A DNA stretch of 64,000 nt from Actinoalloteichus fjordicus. Its GTDB lineage: Bacteria > Actinomycetota > Actinomycetes > Mycobacteriales > Pseudonocardiaceae. Below, piece by piece: positions 52,062 through 61,580 of the stretch. Below the pieces are notes generated by a model. It was not told the origin of the DNA, made no database searches, and saw only the letters and a program-made list of their open reading frames with translations. Numbering within the stretch: position 1 is the first letter of the stretch; every line of letters starts with the position of its first letter. The DNA lies in NCBI RefSeq assembly GCF_001941625.1, contig NZ_CP016076.1, forward strand, positions 3,100,001 through 3,164,000. Reading direction: 5' to 3'. The position numbers were made by a program, and so were the translations under genes.

Positions 52062-52874
52062 TCAGCGGCGGAGACCGGCGCCGCCGTGTATGGAGCTGAG
52101 CTCGGGCAGCGTCGGACTGTCCGGCCGCCATCGGGTGACGTCGACGATCCCCGGCAGCACCACCTCCAGGTTCGCGTCGGCCAGCCACCGACGCAGGACC
52201 TCGGGAGAACGCAGCGTGATGGGCGTCGCGGTCGCCCGGTAGAGGTCCTCTACCCCCTTCGTCACCTCGGGGGGCTGCACGTTCGAGCCATGGGACAGCG
52301 CGACCAGCGACCCCGGCGCCACCGCCTCGGCATAGCGGGCGATGACGTCGCCGGGCCGGTCGGAGTCCGGCACGAAGTGCAGCACCGCCGTGGCGAGCAC
52401 CGCGAGCGGATCGTCCAGATCGAGGATGCGGGTGGCTCGGACCAGCACGTCCTCGACGTCTCGGAGGTCGGCCAGCGTCACGGCGGTCTGTTCCACGCCG
52501 CGCAGGATGGCGACCGAGTGCGCGACGGCCACCGGATCGTGGTCGACATAGGAGATCCGGGTCTCCGGGTGATAGCGATGAGCGATCTCGTGGACGTGCC
52601 CCCGGCTGGGAATGCCCGACCCGAGGTCGAGGAACTGGCGGATGCCACGGTCCAGCGCGTGGACCACGATGCGGCGGAGGAAGTCGCGGGTGGCCCGTGC
52701 GGAGTCGACCAGGTCGGGGGAGATAGCGATGGCCTGATCGGCGAGGGCCCGGTCGGCGGCGAAGTTGTGGGCCCCGCCCAGGTAGTAGTCGTACATCCGC
52801 GCCACGTTCGGGACGTCGAGGTCGATCCGATCGGGGAACCGACTCCGCCCCGCCTCGGCACCCGCGAAGGTCAT
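52062..52874 (-). CDS. SAM-dependent methyltransferase of the DUF574 type
   Basis: Protein of 270 aa. The opening RIDLDVPNVARMYDYYLGGAHNFAADR block is diagnostic of the actinomycete DUF574/SAM_MT family. The SAM-binding site reads FLDLGSGIPSRGHVHEIAH, followed by the acidic YVDHDPVAV at the end of strand 2. Family members are abundant in actinomycetes; substrates are unknown and some act as regulators next to other genes. No operon partners. Confidence 0.92.
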   Translation of the reverse strand: MTFAGAEAGRSRFPDRIDLDVPNVARMYDYYLGGAHNFAADRALADQAIAISPDLVDSARATRDFLRRIVVHALDRGIRQFLDLGSGIPSRGHVHEIAHRYHPETRISYVDHDPVAVAHSVAILRGVEQTAVTLADLRDVEDVLVRATRILDLDDPLAVLATAVLHFVPDSDRPGDVIARYAEAVAPGSLVALSHGSNVQPPEVTKGVEDLYRATATPITLRSPEVLRRWLADANLEVVLPGIVDVTRWRPDSPTLPELSSIHGGAGLRR

Positions 52875-53170
52875 CGAACCTCGCCCGTCATGTCGTCAAG
52901 GATGCGCCCGTCGACCCCCGTTCGCAGGGCGACGGCACGTGATGGTTCTTCGGCATTATCACTTCAGTTCTGAATAAAATTAAGTAGGTTCATGCTCACG
53001 ACCAGCGAAGACGGCCGGGGGAAGACCTGGGGCGGCGCTATCTCACCCCTGGTCGGGTGCAGTGCGGCGCAAGCCGGGTCCGCCCGTCTCCTGGCGGTGC
53101 GCGGGAGCGTGGTGCCTGGGTGACGGGTCTCGAGCCGAGGCGTCCATGGTCGGGCTTGCCGTGATGTTCG
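52875..53170. other. Non-coding region between methyltransferase and array 3
   Basis: The 296 nt contain an A/T-rich segment near 52960-52990 (promoter of the methyltransferase) and no gene. Confidence 0.5.
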
Positions 53171-53405
53171 TTGCGTGTTCGCCGCCTCACCGGGCCGGTG
53201 CCATCGCGGTGCGCGCGCCCTGCCGGTCGACGCCTCGGCCTTGATTGTGACCCGCATCGGCCTGGCAGGCCGGTGCCACCTCCGTCGATGACGTAGGTGT
53301 AGCTGCCCTCCGCCGTTGCGATCCTCACCGGCTCAGGCGGGCCGGTGCCACTTGAACTTCGAGTACGACGTTGCGATCCTCACCGGCCCAGCCGGCCGGT
53401 GCCAC
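53171..53405 (-). CRISPR. CRISPR mini-array 3, decaying, inverted (3-4 repeats)
   Basis: Read on the minus strand from the right: repeat 53405-53370 (36 bp), an 18-nt spacer, repeat 53351-53315 (37 bp), a 35-nt spacer, a degenerate repeat 53279-53244, and a further remnant near 53203-53171 in proper spacing. All keep GTGGCACCGGCC and, except the last two, GGTGAGGATCGCAAC. The hairpin loop differs from arrays 1 and 2, but the CACCGGC/GCCGGTG stem is kept. The first spacer is half length, so it may be non-functional. No cas genes are nearby. Confidence 0.85.
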
Positions 53406-53510
53406 CCTGTCTGCGCAGGGGATATTCAGCTCGGTGCGCCATGAGGTTATCGGATGGTGATCGGCGCGCCCGGCAGACGGTTCGGAGTGACCCGGTGCGT
53501 CGCCCGACGC
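53406..53510 (-). promoter_or_regulatory. CRISPR array 3 leader (105 nt, inverted)
   Basis: The reverse complement matches the leaders of arrays 1 and 2: GCGTCGGGCGAC at its outer end (53499-53510), TCACTCCGAACCGTCTGCC, CCGATAACCTCA and CCCCTG...CAGG touching the repeat. It is exactly as long as both other leaders. The GAACCGTCTGCC block is closest to array 1. Confidence 0.85.
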
Positions 53511-53606
53511 CTGCCGTCCCGAACCATGCGGCGGCGCATCACCGGAGCGGCCCGTTCGTCGTCGTCGGCAGTTCGGCTCGGTCGCGGGCTGCCCGGCTCC
53601 TCGGTT

Positions 53607-53628
53607 AACCTTGACAAACATTGAGGTT
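53607..53628 (+). promoter_or_regulatory. Putative SoxR operator/promoter of soxR
   Basis: AACCTTGACA...TTGAGGTT forms an inverted repeat with AACCT/AGGTT arms, and includes a TTGACA -35 element at 53611-53616. It lies 15 nt upstream of the soxR start, fitting autoregulation. Confidence 0.6.
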
Positions 53629-53642
53629 CTAGGAGGCCGTAG

Positions 53643-54194
53643 ATGATGATGCCGGAGTGGAACGCGAAGGAGCTCACCGTCGGGCAGCTCGCGGCCAGGA
53701 GCGGCGTGGCCGTCTCCGCACTGCACTTCTATGAGCGGCAGGGGCTGATCAGCAGCAGACGGACCACCGGCAATCAGCGTCGCTACCGGCGGGACACGCT
53801 CCGCCGGGTGGCGTTCATTCGGGTGTCGCAGCGGGTCGGAATCCCCCTGGCGGCCATCGGCGCCGCGCTGCGTCGCCTGCCGGACGGGCGAACCCCCACC
53901 CGTTCGGACTGGGAGACGTTGTCCACGGGCTGGCGGGCCGAGCTGGACTCGCGCATCGGGCAGCTCGTCCGGCTGCGGGACGACCTCACCGACTGCATCG
54001 GCTGCGGCTGTCTGTCGCTCGACACCTGCGTGCTGTCGAATCCGCACGATGAACTCGCCGATCAGGGGCCCGGTGCCCGCAGGCTGGAATGCACTCCCTC
54101 GGAGTGGGCGGCGGGCTGCGAGCCCGAGCCTGCGACCGCAGGAAGCAGGTCGACGGCGTCTGGACGACCCGCGTCCGATGCGGACTGCGGATGA
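53643..54194 (+). CDS. soxR: Redox-sensing MerR-family regulator SoxR
   Basis: [2Fe-2S] regulator that senses redox-cycling compounds. N-terminal MerR HTH ([39 protein letters not shown]) and the four-Cys cluster motif [12 protein letters not shown] (Cys118, 121, 123, 129) are diagnostic. The protein has 183 aa, with about 30 extra disordered residues at the C-terminus ([20 protein letters not shown]). In actinomycetes SoxR responds to endogenous redox-active antibiotics and controls efflux and oxidoreductases. Two further in-frame ATGs follow the first, so the exact start is open. Confidence 0.95.
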   Translation: MMMPEWNAKELTVGQLAARSGVAVSALHFYERQGLISSRRTTGNQRRYRRDTLRRVAFIRVSQRVGIPLAAIGAALRRLPDGRTPTRSDWETLSTGWRAELDSRIGQLVRLRDDLTDCIGCGCLSLDTCVLSNPHDELADQGPGARRLECTPSEWAAGCEPEPATAGSRSTASGRPASDADCG

Positions 54195-54315
54195 GGCGGG
54201 GCCGGTCCTACCCCGAGGGTGGCGGCCGCTGTCCGCACCGCCACCCCGCCGCCTGAGGTCCTTGTCGTCCTCCGGACGACGTCGACGGCCCGCCTGCCGC
54301 CGGGCAGGAGGTGGA

Positions 54316-55182
54316 TCAGGACGCCTGCGCGCTCTCGTTCGCCGAGACGTCGGCGGCCGCAATCGTCGAGTCCTCGGCCAGTGCCGTCCGGATCCGGGCG
54401 ACCAGGTCGTCGACGTCGATGTTGCCGTTCGCCGCGCCGAGTTCGGCGACCATCGCGGTCAGGACGTCGACCTGCTTGCGCAGTGCGACGAGCTGAAGAT
54501 AGGTGTCGCCGGGGTACTTCTGCCCGCTCTGGCCGGGAGTGAGGTCCTGGTAGAGCCTGGTCATCCGGTTGCGCAGCTCGGTGAGTGCCAGCCAGATGTC
54601 GCCGGGCGGGTGCGAGTTGCTCAGGCCCTGGCGCAGGCTGTTTCGGATCTCGAACAGGGCGGTGCGCTCGTCGGGGGTCATGTCGTCCTCCAGATCGTCG
54701 GATGCGGCGAGCCGGTTGATCTCACCGATTCGTGCCTGCGCGTGGCGTCCGGGACAGGCGGTGGAGGCGCCGGGCGCGTCCCGGTGCCCGCCGTTGAGCT
54801 GGTTGGCCCGCCACCAGCCATGGGCCGCGCCGTGGCGGAGCAGCCAGGCGACGGCGCGGATCTGCTGGTCGGTCATCTGCTGGGTCTCGTAGTTGCCGAT
54901 CAGGCAGATCGCTCTTGAGATGTCGTTGCGGCCCCCGGTGTGCGCGCCCTGACGGTCGACGCTGTGGCCCTGATAGATCGCGCCCGTCGAGTCGATCGCG
55001 AACGTGTACGAGATCCCCCCGCCGAAGCGGGACTGGCCGATGTCCTCCAGCGTCCGCACCGCTGCGGCGCCGGACCCCGACGTGACGCTGTGGTGCAGCC
55101 ACACCTCTTGTGCAGGCAATGGCGCGGCCCGGAAACCGTCCGGATAGCGGGCGCCCCATGCGGCGCGACTGATGATCTCCAT
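54316..55182 (-). CDS. N-acetylmuramoyl-L-alanine amidase (PGRP/amidase_2 type)
   Basis: Zinc amidase of 288 aa. The domain begins at residue 5 (SRAAWGARYPDGF) and has Zn-ligands in WLHHSVT (His30/31), GGHRDAPGASTACPG (His and Cys). An YTFAIDSTGAIYQGHSVDRQGAHTGG block is typical of peptidoglycan-recognition-type amidases. About 120 C-terminal residues are helical with no cell-wall-binding repeat. No signal peptide is visible, so it may be released by lysis, or be of phage origin, or use a noncanonical route. The ATG at 55182 is followed at once by the conserved start. Confidence 0.88.
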   Translation of the reverse strand: MEIISRAAWGARYPDGFRAAPLPAQEVWLHHSVTSGSGAAAVRTLEDIGQSRFGGGISYTFAIDSTGAIYQGHSVDRQGAHTGGRNDISRAICLIGNYETQQMTDQQIRAVAWLLRHGAAHGWWRANQLNGGHRDAPGASTACPGRHAQARIGEINRLAASDDLEDDMTPDERTALFEIRNSLRQGLSNSHPPGDIWLALTELRNRMTRLYQDLTPGQSGQKYPGDTYLQLVALRKQVDVLTAMVAELGAANGNIDVDDLVARIRTALAEDSTIAAADVSANESAQAS

Positions 55183-56365
55183 GGTGGACTCCTCCTCGGT
55201 TCGACCGTCGAACCCGGCGGTGAGTGGCGACCACGGGCGCTCGGCGAGCCTGCCCGCCTGGGCATGGCGGGTTCGCGGCTCGGCGTGGCTCGATACGGTC
55301 GCGTCGGGCGGCGATGCCACGACGATGCAACCGGTCGCCTGGACTGTCCTCCGACGTCCCGATCCGACAGCGGATCAGGGCCTTGCTGGCCCTCGCACGC
55401 ACGGGCCGCTCGGTCGGCCTGCCTGCGCGGCACGGCACGTCCGACTCCTCACCAGCCTGCCGTCCCGCAGGCGGACGGCCGTGAGATCCGGCTCGGTGGT
55501 CCGGTCGGGGCAGGGGATCGGCGGCCCGACTGTGCTCGGCCGTCCCGGCGAGCACCGGGCGCGGCGGTCACCGAAAGGATCGCCGTGCCCGCGCAACGCT
55601 GAAACCGGGCGGAGACCCGCCGACCTGCGGTGGTCATGTCAGCCGTTCTCCGTTCTCGTCGACGGCATTCACTGAACGCCTCGTGGAGCCTTGATCCGCC
55701 CGACATGCGGAGATCATCGGTGGCGAGGTCTGGTCTTGTTCGCAGTCGACCAATCCTTGTCGGCCTTGGTCGAATAATAACCGGCATCGCTTCCGATTGG
55801 CTATCAATTGGTCCGTCTGGATCGGATTGTTCGCCCGACCGGCCGCTTGCTCACGCGGATTTCATATGGTCGTGCACTCGCCGTGGTCGCGGCGGCGTGA
55901 TCGGGCGCTCCGCTGTCGAGGTGCCGCACGGCCGTCATGCGTTCCCGGCGATGCAATCGGCCATCGCCCCAGCTCAGATGTGGTGTATCTGCGGTTTGTC
56001 TCTTTCGCGAAGCCGTTGTTCCGCCCGTCTCTCGTCTGGTCCGGTCATCGTGGATCGGACCCGTCGCACACGGGGATCGCGGGGTTCTCCGGCATTGGCA
56101 GCGCGATATCGGCGGCGACTCGTGCCGAGGATGCCGACGGTGCGGATCGAGCCGGTGAAAGCGGCTGGTCCGCCGCCGTGCTTTACCGGATGCGGTCGGG
56201 GCTGAGGTGCCCCGACGAAATCGACAGCGACATTCCCGGTGCCTGCCCGGTCAGGGCAGGTCATAGGGCGTCGTGATCGTGCTGTAACACAAGCCGGCGG
56301 TCGATCGATCTGCAAGGTGTGTGACTCGCGCGAGGCGGCCGATCCGGACGTCGCCGACTAATGGA
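55183..56365. other. Long non-coding region (about 1.2 kb)
   Basis: Codon usage of all frames is poor. Sequence near 55740-55830 and 55970-56050 is markedly less GC-rich than the rest of the window. There is no recognisable RNA, repeat or gene. Confidence 0.5.
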
Positions 56366-57046
56366 GTGGTGCGGTCAGTGCTCGGCAGACGGCAGCAGCT
56401 TGAGGTGCTCCGGCGGTGTGAGGAGCGCTTGCGACGCGATCGCGTCGACGCCCTGGAATTCCTGGCGGGCGGGCCCCAGACACTTGCGGCCCGTCGGATA
56501 CTGCAGGACGAGCCGACTCGACTGCCGTCGGCGGGCCGGAACGGCGCGGGGGAGCGCGGTTCCCCCGGCAGCTCGATCGCCGAGTCCTCGCGTCGTGAGC
56601 CGGGCGTCGACCCTGCTCGGCGGGACGAAGCGGACGGCACGGTCCGTGCGGAGGTTCGTCGACGTCGTCGCAGGCTGGCCAGAGCGGGTCGCGCGCTGCG
56701 GTCCACGTCCTCCCGGCTCACCGGCGGCTCCCGGCCGCGCGGCGGTTCTGCGGGCGGCGGTGATCTGGCCGAGCTGCTACTGCGTGCGTATGACGATGCG
56801 GCCGCCGCCTGCGGTCGTGACCTGCGCGGGATCGGACTGTCCGCGGCGCTGGAGCGACTCGAGCGCTCCGTCGACGTCATCGACCGGATCGGGTCCTCAC
56901 TCGCGGTGCGGATCGCTCCGGCCTATCACGCGCTGCGGCGGCGTGAACTGGAACTGGCGGCGGGCACACTGCCGCCCGGGCGGCGGGCGGCGGCTCGGGA
57001 AGCCTCGCCGCAGGCGCCGTCGCAGCGGGGGCCTCGTGACGGCTGA
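56366..57046 (+). CDS. Hypothetical protein
   Basis: Unrecognised 226-aa protein starting at GTG 56366 (or 56369). Helical ends flank a disordered Arg/Ser middle: VVRSVLGRRQQLEVLRRCEERLRRDRVDALEFLAGG and AAAACGRDLRGIGLSAALERLERSVDVIDRIGSSLAVRIAPAYHAL. No membrane or signal sequence. A second plus-strand frame runs across it (56361-57305), but its composition is less protein-like. Confidence 0.45.
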   Translation: MVRSVLGRRQQLEVLRRCEERLRRDRVDALEFLAGGPQTLAARRILQDEPTRLPSAGRNGAGERGSPGSSIAESSRREPGVDPARRDEADGTVRAEVRRRRRRLARAGRALRSTSSRLTGGSRPRGGSAGGGDLAELLLRAYDDAAAACGRDLRGIGLSAALERLERSVDVIDRIGSSLAVRIAPAYHALRRRELELAAGTLPPGRRAAAREASPQAPSQRGPRDG

Positions 57047-57230
57047 TCGAAGCGGCCTCGGCTCGCGGGGGACCCATCCCCGACCGGGCTCAGCGTGTCG
57101 TGGCGCAGCGCGGACGGGGGCTCGGCGGCCGAGTCGGCTCCGGCCGGGCGGGCCTGCGGAGCCCGTGGTCAGGAGGCGGCCGCGCCGTCGGCGGGACCAC
57201 GGCTTCTCGGAAGGCGCCCCGGAAGTAGCG

Positions 57231-57268
57231 GTGCGGGGTTCGTGGGCCACACACCACGAACCCCGCAC
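57231..57268. terminator. Hairpin terminator
   Basis: A perfect 15-bp inverted repeat (GTGCGGGGTTCGTGG with CCACGAACCCCGCAC) with an 8-nt loop GCCACACA, between convergent genes. Confidence 0.8.
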
Positions 57269-57300
57269 CCTGGAGGCCGTAGGGACGGTTCCCGCACCGT

Positions 57301-57340
57301 TGTGAGCGTGGGGCCTCCCCGAAAAGGCCGCCTGCTCACA
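57301..57340. terminator. Second hairpin
   Basis: Outer arms TGTGAGC/GCTCACA and an inner AGGCC pair around CCCCGAAA form an imperfect stem-loop, following the GH16 gene in the minus direction. Confidence 0.55.
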
Positions 57341-57397
57341 CCTGTCCCGTCCCCACGGACGAACATCCGACCCAGTCGGTCGGGGTCGGCAAGTAGG

Positions 57398-58303
57398 TCA
57401 GTTCTGTTCCACCTTCACCCAGTCGATGAGGTAACGGGCGTCGTCCGCCGCGACGAGGTCCACGGTGGACTGCGGGATGCCGTGATACGGCTGGCTCACC
57501 CCGTTGACGCCGTGCGGGTAGTCGCCGCCGAGCGCGAAGTTCAACAGCAGGAACTCCGGATCGTCGTAGACCCACTGTCCGTACTGCTCGACCTCGGCGC
57601 GGCTGACCGTGTAGACGTGTCGGTCGTTGATCCAGAAGGTGAAGCCCTGCGGCGACCATTCGACGCTGTAGACGTGCCAGTCCCACGGGTCGAGCCCGTC
57701 GAAGTACTGCCGGGCGTGCAGCGGGGTGTCGCCCGAGTAGCCGGGGCCGTGCAGCGAGACGTTGGTGAAGGGCTCGCCGACGCTCTCCATGATGTCGATC
57801 TCGCCGCTGGACGGCCATGGCGTGCCGTGGCCGATGCTGCTGCCCAGCATCCAGGCGGCGGGCCAGAGACCGGAGGCCTGGCTGCCCTGCGGCAGCTTCA
57901 GGCGCACGGCGAAGTTTCCGTAGGTCCAGTCGCGCTTGTCCTGGGTCTTGAGGCGACCGGAGACGAAGTCGTAGGTCCGGCCGTCTGGCGCGACGGTGCC
58001 GGGGCGGTACCGGGGATGGATCGCCAGCGCGCTGTCGGCGCCGTCGACGTTCTGGTCGATGTAGAGCACCTCGGGGGAGTCGATGTAGGCCTGCTGCTCG
58101 TTGTTGACCGTGCCGAAGTTCGTCCCGGTGACCTCGACGGTCCAGTTCGACGAGTCGATGCCGGGTCCGGAGAAGTCATCGAAGAAGACGACCGCGGCGG
58201 CATCGGTGTCGGTGGGGGACTGTGCTCCCGCCGGGAGCACCGGCAGGGCGACCAGGAGGGTGGCTGCGGCGCCGAGCGCCAGAGTGGCGCGACCTCGTCT
58301 CAT
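57398..58303 (-). CDS. Secreted GH16 endo-beta-glucanase
   Basis: Glycoside hydrolase family 16 protein, 301 aa. Signal peptide 1-28 (ALGAAATLLVALPVLPAGAQS). The catalytic motif GEIDIMES gives nucleophile Glu168, Asp170 and acid/base Glu173, all intact. Substrate-binding segments DDFSGPGIDSSNWTVEV, WPAAWMLG and DWHVYSVEWSPQGFTFWINDR are typical. It likely cleaves beta-1,3 or mixed beta-1,3-1,4 glucans outside the cell. No carbohydrate-binding module. Start ATG has GGAG upstream. Confidence 0.94.
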   Translation of the reverse strand: MRRGRATLALGAAATLLVALPVLPAGAQSPTDTDAAAVVFFDDFSGPGIDSSNWTVEVTGTNFGTVNNEQQAYIDSPEVLYIDQNVDGADSALAIHPRYRPGTVAPDGRTYDFVSGRLKTQDKRDWTYGNFAVRLKLPQGSQASGLWPAAWMLGSSIGHGTPWPSSGEIDIMESVGEPFTNVSLHGPGYSGDTPLHARQYFDGLDPWDWHVYSVEWSPQGFTFWINDRHVYTVSRAEVEQYGQWVYDDPEFLLLNFALGGDYPHGVNGVSQPYHGIPQSTVDLVAADDARYLIDWVKVEQN

Positions 58304-58514
58304 AGGGAGACTCCTTCTCGTGATCGTGCGAGCCGCCGCCTACTCACGCACCACGAATGTAGTGAACGATTTTCTGGAAGCAGACGTTAGCCGTCGCTTG
58401 ATCACCATCACCAGGGGTGATCGGCGCTGAATCGATTCTGAGCTGCGGAGATTACCTCGAATGGCAGATCGGTTCCGCCTCGTCGCTCGGGGACACGGGG
58501 TCGGGGCGGGCTGC

Positions 58515-60107
58515 TCAGCCGCCGTCTCGACGCGGTCGCTCCCGGATGAGCGTGGCAAGCAGGACCGACCCCAGCATCATCGCCCCGACGGCGGTGAAGA
58601 CCACGGCGAAGGTGCGTGCCAGGCCGTCGACGATCGGGGCGGCCAGCAGGGGGTCGAGCGTGCTGAGGAAGGACGTGTCGTTCAGATCGACCGAACCGGC
58701 CCGCATCTCGGCCACCAGCGCCGCCTCCGATGTCCCGAGAGTCGCCTCGTCGGCGATCCGCGCCGTGAACTCCGGTGAGTCGAGACTCGACCGGAAGGCC
58801 GTCGCGATGCGTTCTCCACTGAGCGTGAACAGCAGCGACAGCACCACGGCGGTGCCCGCGACGCCGCCGAGTTGGCGGGAGAAGCCGGACAGCGAACTGG
58901 CCACCCCCATCTCCGTCCGGTCCACGCTGTTCTGCAACGCCGTGAGCACCACCTGGAAGTACATCCCCGTGCCGAGACCCAGCAGCGTGAGCACCAGCGC
59001 CGCCTGCCACAGGTCGGGGGTCGCCGCGAACCCGAGCAGCAGATAGGCGCCTGCCATGATCGCGAGTCCGCTGGCCAACAACACGGTGAACCGGCCGGTG
59101 CGGGCGATCACGGGCCCGCAGAGCATGGCGCCGAGGGTCATCGCCAACGCCTGCGGGAGTAACAGCAGGCCTGCTGCGGCGGGTGCCATGCCGAGCACGA
59201 TCTGGAGGTAGAGCGGCACCAGCGCCATCCCGGCGAACATGCCCATTCCGCCGAGGAAGTTGACGACGTTGACCAGTGCGAAGGCCGGTCTGCGGAACAG
59301 GCGCGGCGCCAGCAGGGCTGCGTCGCCCATCCACCGTTCGACCTGGGCGAATGCGATCAGCCCGACCACGCCCACGCCCGCCGCCGTCAACGCCGCCGGA
59401 GACGTCCAGCCCCACTCGCGCCCCTGCTCGGCGAGGATCAGCAGCGGCACCACGCCCACGATGAGGGTCAGCGCGCCCCACCAGTCCACCCGGTGGTCGA
59501 CCCTGGGCGTCTCGATCCGGAACAGGGCGCCGACCACGATGATCGCGAGAACCCCCAGCGGGACGTTCACCAGGAAGACCCAGCGCCAGCCCGCGATGCC
59601 CGCCAGGGTCTCGGCCTCGGCGAACACGCCGCCGAGGACGGGGCCGAGCACGCCTGCGAGGCCGAAGACCGCACCGAGTCTGGCCTGGTAGCGGACCCGT
59701 CGGTGCGGTGGGAGCAGGTCGGCGATCACGGCGAGTGCCAGCGGAAGCAGCCCGCCCGCGCCCAGACCCTGGATGCCGCGGAACACGGCGAGCTGATACA
59801 TCGACTGCGCGAGGGCGCACAACAGCGAGCCGACGGTGAAGACGACGATCGCGATCAGGTAGAGCCGTCGGCGGCCGAAGATGTCCGACAGCTTTCCGTA
59901 TAACAGCGTCGAGACGGTCATCGTGATCAGATAGGCGGTCGTCACCCAGGCCTGCACGGTCAGCCCGCCGAGTTCGTCGGCCACGGTCCGCAGGGCCGAC
60001 ATCATGATCATTCCGTCGAGCGCGGCGAGGAACACGCCGAGGATCAGCCCGGCGACCACGGCGTTGACCGTCCGCCTGCTCGGCTCGGTGCTCTCCACGG
60101 TCGTCAT
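58515..60107 (-). CDS. MFS drug efflux transporter, DHA2 (14-TMS) family
   Basis: Proton-driven efflux pump of 530 aa with about 14 helices. Motif A GKLSDIFGRRRLYLI, motif C-like GLAGVLGPVLGGVF and the WRWVFLVNVPLG segment are typical of EmrB/QacA-type transporters. ATG 60107 (MTTVESTEPSRRTV) is chosen; the 110-residue upstream extension is low-complexity. Substrate unknown. Confidence 0.93.
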   Translation of the reverse strand: MTTVESTEPSRRTVNAVVAGLILGVFLAALDGMIMMSALRTVADELGGLTVQAWVTTAYLITMTVSTLLYGKLSDIFGRRRLYLIAIVVFTVGSLLCALAQSMYQLAVFRGIQGLGAGGLLPLALAVIADLLPPHRRVRYQARLGAVFGLAGVLGPVLGGVFAEAETLAGIAGWRWVFLVNVPLGVLAIIVVGALFRIETPRVDHRVDWWGALTLIVGVVPLLILAEQGREWGWTSPAALTAAGVGVVGLIAFAQVERWMGDAALLAPRLFRRPAFALVNVVNFLGGMGMFAGMALVPLYLQIVLGMAPAAAGLLLLPQALAMTLGAMLCGPVIARTGRFTVLLASGLAIMAGAYLLLGFAATPDLWQAALVLTLLGLGTGMYFQVVLTALQNSVDRTEMGVASSLSGFSRQLGGVAGTAVVLSLLFTLSGERIATAFRSSLDSPEFTARIADEATLGTSEAALVAEMRAGSVDLNDTSFLSTLDPLLAAPIVDGLARTFAVVFTAVGAMMLGSVLLATLIRERPRRDGG

Positions 60108-60402
60108 CGGCGTGTGCCGCCGCTGCGCGGCTCCGCGACCGGGACCGCTCTCGCTCTCCGGCCCGAAGCCGGTGCGGTGGCCGGAAGAGGGGGCGACGCC
60201 TGCACCGGGCCGCGACCAGGCGGGCCCGGCGGCCGGTGCGCGAGTGCCCGGCGGCGCGGCAGGGGGCGTCCGATCGAGACGGAGGAGCGGCGAGCAGCCA
60301 TCGCGAGCGACCCTTCGTCGGCGGGCATCGGACTCGAACCGGGTGCGGCCCGACCCTAGGGAGCCCCGCTCGAACGAGGATCGAGGAGCGCGCCGCTCGT
60401 CG
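60108..60402. other. Intergenic region (295 nt)
   Basis: Between two minus-strand genes; no gene is seen. It must carry the efflux pump promoter. Confidence 0.5.
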
Positions 60403-61230
60403 TCAGCCGTAGATGCCCTGGATCGCGCCCGCGGCAATCGCCGTGACCACCTTGAAGCACTTCATGGCCTCGGTCATCGTCGGTGCGTCGAAGCCGACCC
60501 TGCGGACGTCGAGCTGCTCGACGGTGGGGATCACCGCCGTCGCCGCCGCCAGGTGCGCGGCATCGAACTCCACCTCGATCCGATGCGGCGCCGCCGTGCC
60601 CTCGAATCGCCCGGCCGAGGCCATCCCGTGCTCGGCCCGCGCGGCGATCAAGGCGTGTGTGCCTGCGGGCGGCAGGCAGATCGCGGCATACCGGCTCACG
60701 CACTCCTTGACCGGCGCCAGCGCGGCCTCCGGCGCGTAGCTCACCGCGTCCAGGCAGGTCTGGTCGTCGCCGGTGACCAGGACGACCGGCACGCCGTGCT
60801 CGGCGGCAAGCGCCGCGTTCAACCGTCCCTCGCTGGCGTGAACGCCGTCCAGCCACACCCCGGTGATCGAGTTCTCCAGATAGGTGTGGGAGAGCACCCC
60901 CTCGGCACCCGCCGCCGCGTGGTAGCCGAGGAACACCACTCCGTCCATTCCGGAGTCCACGCCCTGCATCATCGACAGCGGCTTGTGCCGCCCGGTGAGC
61001 AGCCGAGCCCGCTCGTCCAGATCCTCCAGCAGGAGATTGCGCTGCGAGGAGTGTGCCTCGTTGACCAGGACCTCGGTGGCGCCCGCCGCGTACAGCCCGG
61101 TCACGCAGGCGTTGACGTCGCCGGTGAAGACGCGGCGGAACCGCTGCCACTGCTCGGTGCCGGGGCGGACGTCGTCGGTCCAGGTGACGCCGGTGGCGCC
61201 CTCCATGTCGGCGGAGATCAGGATGCGCAT
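60403..61230 (-). CDS. M55 D-aminopeptidase (DppA-like)
   Basis: Zinc aminopeptidase of 275 aa. SADMEG gives Asp8 and Glu10; His60 (NEAHSS), His104 (LGYHAAAG), the catalytic His115 (LSHTY) and Glu134 (HASEG) follow at the spacing of B. subtilis DppA. DppA cleaves D-amino-acid-containing dipeptides such as D-Ala-D-Ala. Start ATG 61230 gives the family N-terminus MRILISADMEG. Its divergent neighbours encode a dipeptide-type ABC importer, which matches the dpp operon logic of peptide uptake and D-peptide cleavage. Confidence 0.93.
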   Translation of the reverse strand: MRILISADMEGATGVTWTDDVRPGTEQWQRFRRVFTGDVNACVTGLYAAGATEVLVNEAHSSQRNLLLEDLDERARLLTGRHKPLSMMQGVDSGMDGVVFLGYHAAAGAEGVLSHTYLENSITGVWLDGVHASEGRLNAALAAEHGVPVVLVTGDDQTCLDAVSYAPEAALAPVKECVSRYAAICLPPAGTHALIAARAEHGMASAGRFEGTAAPHRIEVEFDAAHLAAATAVIPTVEQLDVRRVGFDAPTMTEAMKCFKVVTAIAAGAIQGIYG

Positions 61231-61580
61231 GTCGCACAGCGTAGGCATCGGCGCCGCCGCAGCCGATCACCGACGCACGCCGCGCCCACGTCCGTGGACA
61301 AAGCACTCCTGCGCCCCGCCCGATGGTCACTCTTGTGGCGGACCGACGCCGTTGTCTCGACCGGCCCGAGCCTGCCGCGGCGGCCCGTGCGGAGCGATGC
61401 GAGCGCGGTGTCGGTCAGTCGACCGGCGACGACTTGCTTCGAGGTAGAGGCGTTGATCCCGGGGAGGCGAAGATCAGGTTACGGCTGTGTTCGGGCGGGC
61501 GAAAGTGGATCGGAAGTCATTGACTCGCCTTGGTGTCAGGTGGTTGGTTTTCTCCCACTGGGTGGAAAGGGGCTCACCGG
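61231..61580. promoter_or_regulatory. Divergent promoter region, DppA-like and dipeptide importer genes (350 nt)
   Basis: It carries promoters for both directions. GGAAAGGGG at about 61564-61572 could be the ribosome site for the ATG at 61581. No gene or clear operator is seen. Confidence 0.5.

Larger units (their letters stand above)
57047..57397. other. Convergent intergenic region with two hairpins (351 nt)
   Basis: It lies between the hypothetical gene and the 3' end of the GH16 gene and contains two hairpins (57231-57268 and 57301-57340), no gene. Confidence 0.6.

Noticed and set aside
56361-57305. A 314-codon plus-strand frame overlapping the hypothetical gene at 56366
   Set aside because: Its composition is Arg/Gly/Pro-rich and it runs through the terminator hairpin at 57231-57268; the frame from 56366 is more protein-like.
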